Source of the DNA: Cheilinus undulatus
Lineage: Eukaryota > Chordata > Actinopteri > Labriformes > Labridae
NCBI RefSeq assembly: GCF_018320785.1
Contig: NC_054875.1
Location: 28,463,157-28,527,156, forward strand
Length of the DNA stretch: 64,000 nucleotides
Direction: 5' to 3'
Part shown: piece after piece, positions 1 through 11,200 of the stretch
Position numbering within the stretch: position 1 is the first letter of the stretch
Layout of the letters: each line of letters starts with the position of its first letter
Made by a program: the position numbers and the translations under genes
Notes under the pieces: generated by a model
The model's input: the letters and a program-made list of their open reading frames with translations, nothing else
What the model was told of the DNA's origin: nothing
Database searches by the model: none

Positions 1-414
1 ATTGGCAATGCTTGAACTCCTATTCTATGAACGATGTAAAAATAACTGCACAGCTGTTATCCTCTCTACTCTGGAAGTTGATCTTTGTCTCTGCAATGGT
101 ACGTGTAAACATTCTTGGATGGGTGTCAGGGACTAAAACTAAGATGCTCACCTGCAGAATATGGGTCATTAATGTCATGCTGATTGGTCGGTAGGGAACT
201 GTGTCATGTAGCACTGTGCTCAACTCTGTGCATAAAAAAAGAGTTGTATAGGGTAACTGTGTAAAATGTATTTTGTTTGCAACATGTCAGTGAACAAGTT
301 AAGTACATTTATAGAAAATGCATGAATCAGAAGCGTGTGTCAGATTTGTGTCCTTTTGTCACTCACCTTTACCCCACTCCTGCTATCTCCATTGTCTTTT
401 TACTCTGTCTTCAG
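1..414 (+). other. slc6a8: slc6a8 intron (5' side of window)
   Basis: No coding exon is recognisable here. The preceding slc6a8 coding sequence must lie before position 1, because the first visible exon begins mid-protein after a pyrimidine-rich acceptor at 401-414. The two short overlapping ORFs in this stretch have no family resemblance. Confidence 0.6.
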
Positions 415-1787
415 TTCGTAGGGGTGGAGGGTTTGATAACAGGAATCATGGACATGCTACCCCCCAAATCTGCCCTGGGCTCCCTGCGACGAGAGGTGGT
501 GGCAGCCATCTGCTGCGTCATCTGCTTTCTCATCGACATGTCTATGGTCACTGAGGTACTTTGAGGCTTTGCTCAAGTTTTACATTAAGAATTAGTTGGG
601 ATACAAGGTAAATGGGAGCTGCAAGACTATGAAAAAACTAACCCTTCTGATGACATTTGGAAATTAAATAAAAGTCATTGAGGCAGTACCTGACCTTTAG
701 ATTGATTTACTAGCAGAATTTGATGTAAATGTTTCTTTGCAATAATGGAAAGTCAATCTTGTACTAACTAAGGAACAGAAAAAACACTACAAGGAAGGGA
801 CTTGGATGAAAGCCTTAACAGTAGAGACATGGCTGAGAAAGTAGGTCATACATAAAGTATTAAAACAGTGGCCCAAATGCTGCCTGTTTCTTCCAGGGAG
901 GGATGTATGTCTTCCAGCTGTTTGACTACTACTCTGCCAGCGGCATCACCCTACTGTGGCAGGCCTTCTGGGAGTGTGTGGTGATCGCATGGGTCTATGG
1001 TGAGACAACACCACTGTATTACGACATGCAAATAACGAGTATTACAATTCAAGGCTTTAATGACAGCGTCCTTGTTTCATTTCTCTCAGGTGCAGACCGT
1101 TTCATGGACGACGTGGCTCGTATGATCGGCTATCAACCACTGCCCTACATGAAGTGGTGCTGGTCCTACATCACGCCTTTTGTCTGTGTGGTGGGTGCTG
1201 CTTTGTATGCTTTTCTTTTACTTTTATCTACCATTTGCATAATGTGGATGTTTTCTGTGCATATAGGCAGTGTTCCTGTTCCATGTGGTGAACTACAAGC
1301 CCCTCACCTACAACACAGTGTACACCTATCCTTTGTGGGGTGAAGCGCTTGGCTGGGCATTGGCCTTGTCATCAATGCTCTGTATCCCTGTCACAGTTCT
1401 CTACAAGCTGCTGCGCTGCAAAGGATCCTTGCGGGAGGTCAGTATTGCCCAGGTGCAGGTGTGCACAGTCGTTAACATTCTCTTGTGCACAAGTTTCTGT
1501 TTGGAATGTGCAGACATTTGTTTCCTTGGATACTGCCCTCTCTGCCTTGCCAGTTATTTACTTTCCCAATTTCTTCGTTATTCATTAGAGAGGGCAGGCT
1601 GAAGCATGTCACTGATAGAAAACTCATCACATCTATGCCTTTGTCTTCTCCCACGCAGAGGTGGCAACATCTAACCACTCCAGTTTGGGGGAGACATCAC
1701 CTGGAATACCTGGCCCCTGAGACCGAGGCCAAACTGCTGCCCCCTGCAGGCACAAAGAATACACTTCTCTTTGAAAGTGTCATTTGA
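415..1787 (+). CDS. slc6a8: Sodium- and chloride-dependent creatine transporter, C-terminal third (partial)
   Basis: Plasma-membrane Na+/Cl--coupled creatine importer of the SLC6 (LeuT-fold) family. Five exons are visible: 415-555, 897-999, 1090-1190, 1267-1437 and 1659-1787, each with AG/GT borders and matching phase. They encode 214 residues, against about 635 for the whole human protein. The segments read as TM9 (after the VGVEG loop), TM10 ([13 protein letters not shown]), TM11 (around [11 protein letters not shown]) and TM12 ([13 protein letters not shown]), then a cytoplasmic tail starting RWQHLT and ending ESVI. The WGxHHLEY tail and the ESV ending are as recalled for SLC6A8 and differ from the taurine transporter SLC6A6 and the GABA transporters, so this paralogue is preferred. 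The acceptor of the fourth exon is read at 1265-1266 (ATAG) rather than the CAG four bases later, because only that choice preserves the frame. The N-terminal two thirds lie outside the window. Confidence 0.93.
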
Positions 1788-2760
1788 AGAGCTGAGCCCT
1801 ATAGAACACAGAGCAAAGGTTTCCCGTAAATCAACACACACAAACACACAGGCCATACAAAACACATGCACATACTACACAAGCCGTTTAAGAGCAAAGC
1901 CTAGGTTTGTTAAACAACTGGCAGATTTAAATCTATGGAAAAGCCCTGGACTAATGGACCAAAGAGTAGATGGGAGAAGAACTGAAATACGCACTGTCAT
2001 CCACCCTCATCCATATATAGCCATCATCAAACGCTGACAAACCCTCTGCTCTGCTTTCTAACTCTACCTCGCTGACTCTCCACCCCCTCCGCCCCCCCCC
2101 GCCCCCCGCCTTTGTGCTGTCCCGTCTCGTTTCGTCCTATGGGTGTTGTGTATCCAGTGTAGTTGTGATATATTTTCTTCCTGTGCCTATCTGTCAGGGT
2201 TTCAACAGCATCATCCGTCCAAAAACGTCATGTCCTTTTGTGAAATGAGCAGAAACATAAAAGATTCTGATGAAACTTTCTTAATGAAAGAACGTTTATC
2301 TGCTGCTGATTCGCCATGGTCTGAATGTGTGCGTGCACAAATGTTTACGTATCCGTTCTTGTGTGGATGTGGGCATGTGTCTTTAAGAAACCGTGCGTGT
2401 TGGACCATGGCAGTGGTGTCTTCATTAATATGTGAAATAGCCTTTATGGCTGTTGTTTTCTGCCAACTATATTCTCTCAATCAACTGTACAAAAAATAGC
2501 TTCCATTTATTAAAAAAATATAAAGATATTCAAAACAAGACAATGCATCACCACTTCCAGCTGTGTGTTATGAACTATCTTAAGTATCCAGTGTATTGTA
2601 AGGTCTGTGAATCAGTGTTAATATTTGGAGGGGATGATGATCATCAGTATTTCCACCTTAAGGAAAGGAGAAACTATAGACTGAATTGTGCAAAGAGCTG
2701 GAGACTGGGATGAGGGGAGGGGAAAGAGACTTGATGCCATGCCAGAAAGGAAGCAATAAA
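1788..2760 (+). other. slc6a8: slc6a8 3' UTR
   Basis: Non-coding sequence after the stop, continuing to an AATAAA at 2755-2760. It includes a C-homopolymer-rich tract at 2085-2108. The short ORFs inside it resemble nothing known. The extent is inferred from the first canonical poly(A) signal. Confidence 0.55.
2755..2760 (+). terminator. slc6a8: Poly(A) signal of slc6a8
   Basis: Canonical AATAAA about 970 bases past the stop codon, followed by a T/G-containing stretch (GTGTGTCTTT near 2782) suitable as a downstream element. It is the first clean AATAAA after the gene. Confidence 0.6.
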
Positions 2761-2784
2761 TGACCTGATAAAGATGGATCCAGT

Positions 2785-5214
2785 GTGTCTTTATGACTCT
2801 TTATTTCCATGGTTTTATTTTAAATTCATTCACAAAACGTCCTTGAGTTATGTACAAAAAAAAAAAATCCCCCTCAATCACATAAAAAAATTCTCCACCT
2901 CCAGACTTGTATAAAAATAAACTCGTGACAAAGTCCAAAAACATTCACAGAAAACTCAAACAATGATCAGTCTTGAAGCACAAGTGTGAGCAATAAGCAC
3001 TAAATGAGATATGTGTACTCTGTAATTTACAGCACTTGACATTGTTTACATAGGAGTGGCTTATCCAGGCAGCCAATCATTTCAGGATCACTGGCACACA
3101 TTTCAGTTTATCTGGTGGGTTGATCATTTATTGGTGGAAGCCGACATCTGTTGTTGTAGCCCTGCATATTCGAGCAACCCTAAAAATAACATATATGAGC
3201 TATTATGAATACTAAAACCATATTTCAGTTAAATAATTCTATGGATTGTTTATGATTTTTCCATTATTTGAACAGTTTTTATGTGACTATTGTCCTAAAT
3301 TAGACAAATATCTTCCTTTCTCTAACCAGGATCTGGTTGTAATGCATTTCTAATGGCAGAGGGTGGTCATAGAGAATCTAAATGTTTGCAAACTGCCATT
3401 AAATGACAAAAGAAGTAAGCAGTAGACTCAAGTGATGAAACTGAGGTGTTACAGACAGGGGATAAGAAATGAACAAAGCATCTCAGGACTCTCAATCTAT
3501 CTTCCCCAGCATTATTGAGTAAATGCTCAATCACACTATCTACTTTGTAAAGTAGAAAAAAAAAAAAATAAAATCAAAGATGCAATGGCATTTTGCTAAA
3601 TCTGTGAGCCTGCCAATTAGCCGGCTATGTATGGTTCTTCCACATGCTACTGAGGCTCCTGTTTGTTAAATGAATAAGTTGTTAAATTTTCAATTTGTCT
3701 TATTTCTTCAGACTTCAATTATCCAATACAGCAAATAAGAGTCAATGGCAGAATAAGTTGTTTGGCATTGGCAGAGAAGATTTGGCAAATTTTTCATGGG
3801 CGCATCCCACATACTCAGCTCTGATGCTCCTCCCACAAACACCTGAGCCTTACTGTAGAAGATTTATTACCAAGAAGCACTGTTACGACAAAGAAATAAT
3901 CTTCTATAAAACAATTTCCTTAATTTTTATGCTAAGTTTGGTTTTGCTTTTAGATACATTTCACACAAAGCTCCTGAGGAGCTTTCAGTTTGAGTTAATT
4001 TTGCGCCTGGCATCTTTAATCTCTCTGCTGATTTGCTTGATCGTATCTAAGTTGTGTTTTCTAATTTTTATTTAACACTCAGACATGCCACTCCATTAGA
4101 ATCTTTGCTGTGTAAAATGCCTATGCAGGAAGTCCCTGACCCTGCAGCAGCAGTTTAAAGCAAGAAGTCAAAAGTATAAAAATGAAATGCTGGCAATCTT
4201 GTTTGTTTTGATATTCATCAAAACAAATATCAGTTTTACTTCCCTGCTGTTTCACTACCATCTTAAATGACCTCTCAGTAGCTTAAGAGACATTTTAACA
4301 GTTGGGTGCAAATATCTCTGGGAGGCTATGTAAATATTTTTCATAGCAGGGCATTCACATGGCTTTCATTACAATACAGTTTTAGCTTCTGACAGTTATA
4401 ATATGACTAAACATGACACTGTATCTAGAAATAGAAGATGTCTGAGGAATCAGACATGTGAATACTGACTAAAAATACACCCACGGTGGGTTCAAAGCTG
4501 TTGCTTGTTTGAATCCTATTGCAATATGTGACTGTATAATCTTTCAGACCACTATAGTTAATAAATGGTAACATAAGGGTTTAGAGGTAATGTCCAGGCC
4601 ATAGCAGTGACAAGTATTTCCATTTCACTGATTCATTATGAAGACATTTGGATTAACAGTCAAGAATATATAGACTGACATCAGCCCGTTTACACCTCTT
4701 GCATATAAGTTTCCCCTACAGTCAACCTTGCGCTCACTGTCAACTCTCTCACTCAGGCTATAAATATAAACTCCTGTTAGTCCAGTGTTACATTCTCCCA
4801 CTCAACCCCCGCCCCTTCTCTGTCTCCCTCACACACCACACAGGAGAGAGCCGCAATGACGTATCGCTGGCCATCTCATTAGACGATATCATAAAAAGCC
4901 TGTTGCCACGGTGACGGCTCCCTGTATTACCATGGCAACTAGCCGCCATGACAAGGTGGTGCATTCTCCCTCCAACTGAACAGGGAGGAGACACTGTCTA
5001 CCAATGGTGGGCAATGAAACAGTCAGCAGCCTGAGAGGAGCGTGTGGAGAGTTGAAACAGTCTGACCCCTGCTGGTCACATCTTAGTCATGCAGGGTACA
5101 TCCTGAAAAGACAGAAAAGATTACAGGCTGGGGGAGGAAGCAACATTTCAGACTGTATTACAGCGCTGACATGTGATAGGCAAAGCTGGGAGAGCTTTAA
5201 AAGCATAATGATAT
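2785..5214 (-). other. Convergent intergenic region, possibly long slc26a6 3' UTR
   Basis: No coding exon or recognisable transposon. On the minus strand AATAAA occurs opposite TTTATT near 2798, 2813, 3863 and 4067. The slc26a6 transcript could therefore end anywhere from about 4.0 kb down to about 2.79 kb, where it would almost abut the slc6a8 poly(A) site. The extent is inference; RNA evidence is needed to set it. Confidence 0.35.
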
Positions 5215-8200
5215 TCACAGAGATGAACTCACAAGAACAAAGTCTGTCTGCTTCTTGAAGATGTGAAGCACTGCATCGTGGACTGTCACAAACAGCCGGC
5301 TCTTTGGGATGGAATCTGAGAAGAAACCTGCCGTTTCTAACTGCTCCACGACGCATGCTGATGTATGACGACACAGAACAATGAACAATCTCATGAATGC
5401 ATGACATAGAAAGCACTTTAAGATTATAAACATAAATATTTATGTTCAGCTGCTAGGACAGGGAACAGTGTGGCGCCACAGAGGCTGAGACCTTCAGATA
5501 TTCATTATCTCTAGTCTGAGTCAGCATTAAGGACATTTGCTTTGTCTTTGTTTGGTCTACTGTGCTACTCACCTTGGCAGCCTGCAAGATAGATGTCTAT
5601 ACCAATCTCCCCAAAGTCCCTGAATATCTAGAGGAGGCACAAAGATATCACTCAATGTTTGGTTTAGACTTCTTTCTAGACATAAAATATGCAGATACCC
5701 CTCTCCTGATATACTAACACATTTACTGATGCGTACATTTTTCAAGGTCTTCACAGTGACTGTGTCCACAAATCCAGTCGTTGAAATGTCCAAGATGATG
5801 CTGTGTGTGCCTGTTTCGCAGACTTCAAATGTCTCCCCATCCTCCTGGTGTGATCCCTTTGGGATGTTTTTGTCCCATCCTGTTTCTGAGTCTGAGTCAG
5901 ACATGGTTGTGTCGTATTGGAAGGCTAAGTTGACCTTACCATTATTCAGGCCATTTCTAGATGTTTGTGTCATGCTTAAGGCCACACTGTTTCCTTGACT
6001 CAGTCCTGTTTGTTGTGCAGAGTCTTTGTCTTTTGAAGAACCAGTGCCACTGGACAGGCTGACTGCTTTTTTCTGCTGAAAGGTAACAGGTAAAAATAAG
6101 TGTCTTGAAGCATTATTTATTTCAGTTAAAGAAGCTCTAAATGTGTCTCAAAGAATGGCATACTTGACTTTTTGCCTCCTTTTTAGCTTTCTTTTTAGCT
6201 TCCTCTTGTTTACGCTTCAGCTTTGCATCTTGTTTTTTCTTGGCCATCAGTAGCTTCCCGATATCAATTCCACTCTGCACAAAAAGCCAAGCATCACATT
6301 AAAAAGAGGCAAAAGGAATGAGAGAGATAATGAATGCAATTAAGGGCGCTGAAGACAGCAGACAGGGATTACATCTTGTAATCAAACACAAGCCTGCACA
6401 CAAACACACAACCACATTTATGAGCACCCACCTTCTCTTGCAAGGTCTCCAAGTACATCTCCGCATTTGAGTAGTAGATAGTCATAGAGGAACGGAAGAT
6501 TTTAATTCCTGGAATCTCTTTAGCCTGCAAAGACACATCATGAAGGAGAGGTTCAGAAACTCACACCTTGTTCCACTCTCATTTGCACTTTTTGGCTCCC
6601 GAAGGTATAGTTTGTCCAACATTTCTTCTAACACTAATGACTGCAGCTGAGCTTATTTTATCCATTAGTGTTCCCGTAATGGGAAAATGAGGCCAAATTT
6701 CAATGGGAAACAAACATATTTTCAAACTCATCCTACAAAGCTGATCATTTTAACTTTTGATTGACAACTTGTGAGTTATTTGTCTGCAGCACAAGCACGA
6801 CATTAGCAGTTTTAACAAGACTGGAGATCTGCAACCATCCATCATACTCATGCAGCAGCTATTTTCTTTCAATCTAAAATGCTGTCAATGTTTCACTACT
6901 GTTTATAGGTTTTAAGTCTGTTAATTTATGGTAACAGACAATGATTGATATACAGTATATCGATTTTACACCACTGCTTTCAATCTGAATTATGTGTTCG
7001 TACATGTAGGCATGTATGTGATGTGCAGCTTTGTGCCAATATGTAATACGTGTTTTTCTTTTTTCAGTGATATTTTGAAACCATGATGTTAATTGTAACC
7101 TGCTAAAGCTAGATTAGCTTTAAGCTTTAGCTTTAACTCATGGACAGTGCATCATGGCAACATTTATTAGAGATATTGTGTCTCCAGACAAATTAAATGA
7201 AGCTGAACTGTTAAAACCTCAACCATTAACAGTGATAATGCTGAAGGAACTGTCTAAATTTTAGGGTTGGAAAATTTCAACTAGTTAACGCTCACATTAC
7301 CTTGTAAATAGCTAAAATTATTTCGAAAATTGTTTTTTATTAACATCTCTAGGAAGTATTTGCAGAGCCATGGTGTACAACTGAAGAGTCAAAACCATGT
7401 TTTGATCAGGTCTCTGCAAAGTTACCTGTTATTTTTCTAACATCCATCTCTTTTCCTATCTAAGCAACATTAATGTCTCCAAAGTGATAAATTTGCACAA
7501 TGTGAAGCAAGCAATTCAATTTGTCACCAGTTACTTTAACACCACTCAAACCGTGACACCGGTTCTGTACATTAGACAAAATAAATAATAAAAGGGGAGT
7601 GTGTGGCTTCAGACTGTATTTCTCTGATGGCCACTCTCACACAAAATTCATCAGAACCAAAACAGATACTAAAACTTTCAAAATAAAATAAGATTTAACT
7701 TCTGTTTAGGTTAGGGGTTAAATACTCTAATGCAGCAAGCATAGCTTCATTAGCTGCATAAGCTTTGTAGCTAACATAGCTATGTAGCTAAACCAGCCAA
7801 GGCTATGCACACAAAGCAGTTATATAAACTTCATAGGCATGTTACCTATGTAGCTACGTTAGCTTTAACTACATTTGCTAAAGGTCACGTTGCTAAAGCT
7901 AATTTAGCTTGGTTAGCTTATGTAATAACCTTAATTACAACATAGCTATGTTAGCTCAAGTTAAAGCGAACCAAGCTAAAGCTAGCCACCCTTTGTGTAA
8001 CAACTTCCACAACAGGTCTAAACCTATCTTTATCCTGAATTAGACCTCTGATCTTTTTCTCAGTTTTATTTATGAAATGTTGCTTTGTCCGTAATGTTTC
8101 CATGTAACTGCCAGACTTTGTTTATGCTGCTGTCTTGGCCAGGACAATCTTGAAAAAGAGATTTTTAATCTCAATGTTTGAATTTTACAAAAACTTGAAA

Positions 8201-11200
8201 CATACTGACAAATTATGGCGCTTCCAGTCTGAAATAGACGGCATCTCGGATGAACAGTCTGTGAGAGTGGGTGTGACAGATTTAAGGTCTGCAGCCAGAC
8301 TATCTTTAAGTGAAATCTTCTGGCTTTGTTTTGTTAGTTCTGAGACTTTATATAGAATATAATCATGCAAACAATCATCACATATTAAATCAAAACCTTT
8401 TTTGAATTATGTTTTTATTCATTGTAAATAATTTCTCAGTGCACACCGGAAGTACCTTTAGGGCCCACCAGGGCCGCAACCTACACTTTGGGAGCACTGT
8501 TGTAGATGACTGGATGATAATATTGGCTCTTATTTTTCCATGGCTAGCAGGTTAGCATTCTCTTAGGTACTCACTAAAAATAAAGGTTTGAACTATTTTG
8601 TCTCTGTAGCTAATCAACCTTCTACTGGTGAATGATACATTTGTTAGAGCCCCCCCAAAAAACAACAAAAAACCTGAAGCACATTTGTACAGCCTTTTTA
8701 ACAACAGTTGAGCTCCTTCATTAATGTGGCACCAGAGAAAATGACTGCCATGTTTAAATGGTTAATAGAAGCAGCTTTGAAAGTAGCTTTGAGATATAAG
8801 CTATAAAAGCCCTTTGCTGAAAACTATTCATCAGAATGAAGAAAAGACTCTTACCTCTCTGTAGGTGTCTGTGTCTAGATAGAGATTAGTGCCTGCCACT
8901 TGGCCCAAGATAGAGTAGCGGGGTCTAAAAGATGAATGTTAACAATTATCTATGAATTCTTTGTTAAAACAATTTCAGCATGTTTGCAGACACATGGATG
9001 TTGAATTCTGAATGGTATGCAGTTACAGTTGGGTTCTGAAGATGACAGTGAGCATGGAAAAACCAATGGAGACAGCCAGCCCAAGGTCCAGGTTTAGCAG
9101 GATGGTGCTTACAAATGTTACCAGCCAGACCAGCTAGAGGGCAAAGAGAGCACTTACAGTCAGCGGGTTCAAAGAGCTACACAGTTCACACAGTGTTTAA
9201 CTGAGCAGAATGACTCTTAAATAGGATTTAGTCATACCAGATCAACTTTGTTGGTCTTCCACAGCATGGGCATGTCCGTGAACTGCTTGAACATTCCTTT
9301 TAGATTCACAAACACTATTGTGGCTAAGACAGCCTGTGAAGCACAAACGCACAGATTTATTCATTTTACATAAACCTTACTGATCAGGTATTGATCAGGA
9401 GGTGACATGAATCCAGGAATCCAGCATGTCTTTGTAACATGATGCTTTGCACTGGAAGACATTTGGAGACACACTTGTGAAATCAAGGGCTCTAATGCAT
9501 CTTTGCTCACCTCCTTTAGAGGCTGAGACGATCGAAAAATCTGTCTGTATTTACTGTTAGATACCATTCAGACTCTGATGATGCACAAGGTAGCTCCTAG
9601 ACCATGTAAATGTACAGATTTATTCATTTTACATAAACCTTACTGATCAGGTATTGATCAGGAGGTGACATGGGGGAGCGCATTACCTTGGGAAGATCTT
9701 CAAAGAGAGCACCTATTTTCAGAATGGTTATTAGCACGATGATGGATGAAATCAGTCCTGCAACCTGACAAGACAACCACACATGCATTTTATTGAACAG
9801 TAAATTGTCTCAATGAAAACAACAGTGAAGGGTAAGAGGCTTTTGATGTGTAGATCTATTGGTATGTTTACTTGTGATTTGCCCCCTGTGCTCTCCTGGA
9901 CGAGGCTGCGAGACAAAGAGGAAGTCACAGAGTAACACTGAAAAAAACCTCCAACAGTGTTACTTAGACCTAAAGCAACCAGCTCCTGTAAGGAAATAAG
10001 AAACAGACAGCATTTTAAATTAAACATCTCAATACTCATGTAGGGTGAATTCAATCATTTCAGTCATTTTAGCTTTTAATCTTGACTTAAGTCCAATTAT
10101 AGTATGTAGGCAGTGGGGGTCAATCCCATAGTTTACTATTCATTAACTTAATGGCCATGTCAACACATCCCTGCTACACCAAGAGCGGTGCCAAGCATAT
10201 TTAAGGCCCACTTGGTTGCATAAAGCTTGTTGGGCATTAATGATTTAGCGCCCCGGCTCTTAGTGGCTGCAAGTGCTCCCAGCCTGTCACTCTCCAGAGA
10301 GAGTAATCCTAGTCACATGCTTCTGTAACTGTGTGAGTAAGTCTGTGTGCTTCTGATAAGAATAAAAGATTTACTACTTTTAGTCCACACATTGATGTGG
10401 AAAAACACAGATTGTTAGAAACTGGAGGACGCAGAGTATTTTTCCAGAAAAGTGTTGAACTGACTTGATACACATATCAGGTTTGGTGATACTGCAGTGA
10501 TGTATTTATTCAACTGTGGGGGGAATCCAGCATGTCTTTGTAACATGATGCTTTGCACTGGAAGACATTTGGAGACGCACTTGTGAAATCAAGGGCTCTA
10601 ATGCATCTTTGCTCACCTCCTTTAGAGGCTGAGACGATCGAAAAATCTGTCTGTATTTACTGTTAGATACAATTCAGACTCTGATGATGCACAAGGTAGC
10701 TCCTAGACCATGTAAATGTACTTACTGTGAAGCCATATAATGTAATTACAAATCTGGTCTTTATAACTTATGGAAACAAAAAAGCATATTGTAAAATGAG
10801 ATGGCAGAGTGTATTTTTGTTGTAATTAATGCTAATAAATATACTTAAATTAAAATTACAGGAAATTAATGGGTCTCCTGAAAAACAAAAGAAAATCAAA
10901 GGCTGGTGGTTTCTATTTATCTCTCTTGGTGTGATTTGATCTAGGTCAAGTTGAACGACAGTTTCACAGCTACTGAAGTCTAATAAAGATCAAAGTTTGA
11001 CTCATGTTAGCAGTGAGTCATAGACTCCATCTTTATCTCTCACTGCGGTTTGTGTTTAACACAAAGGTCTAAAGAGACTGTGTGTCTTCCTCACCTGGTT
11101 GCTATCCACCTTGTAGCCGTGTTTGAGGGCAAATGTTTTGCCAAGGGAAATGTTGATGGCATAGCCCACGATGGCCACTGCAAATGCATCTCCTATCACC

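Noticed and set aside
415..1787. Taurine transporter slc6a6
   Set aside because: The recalled SLC6A6 tail and TM9 loop differ; the WGRHHLEY and ESVI endings fit SLC6A8.
9361..9567. Extra slc26a6 exon in the duplicated segment
   Set aside because: It has a donor-like site, but no matching acceptor with family sequence, and the neighbouring exons splice in phase without it.
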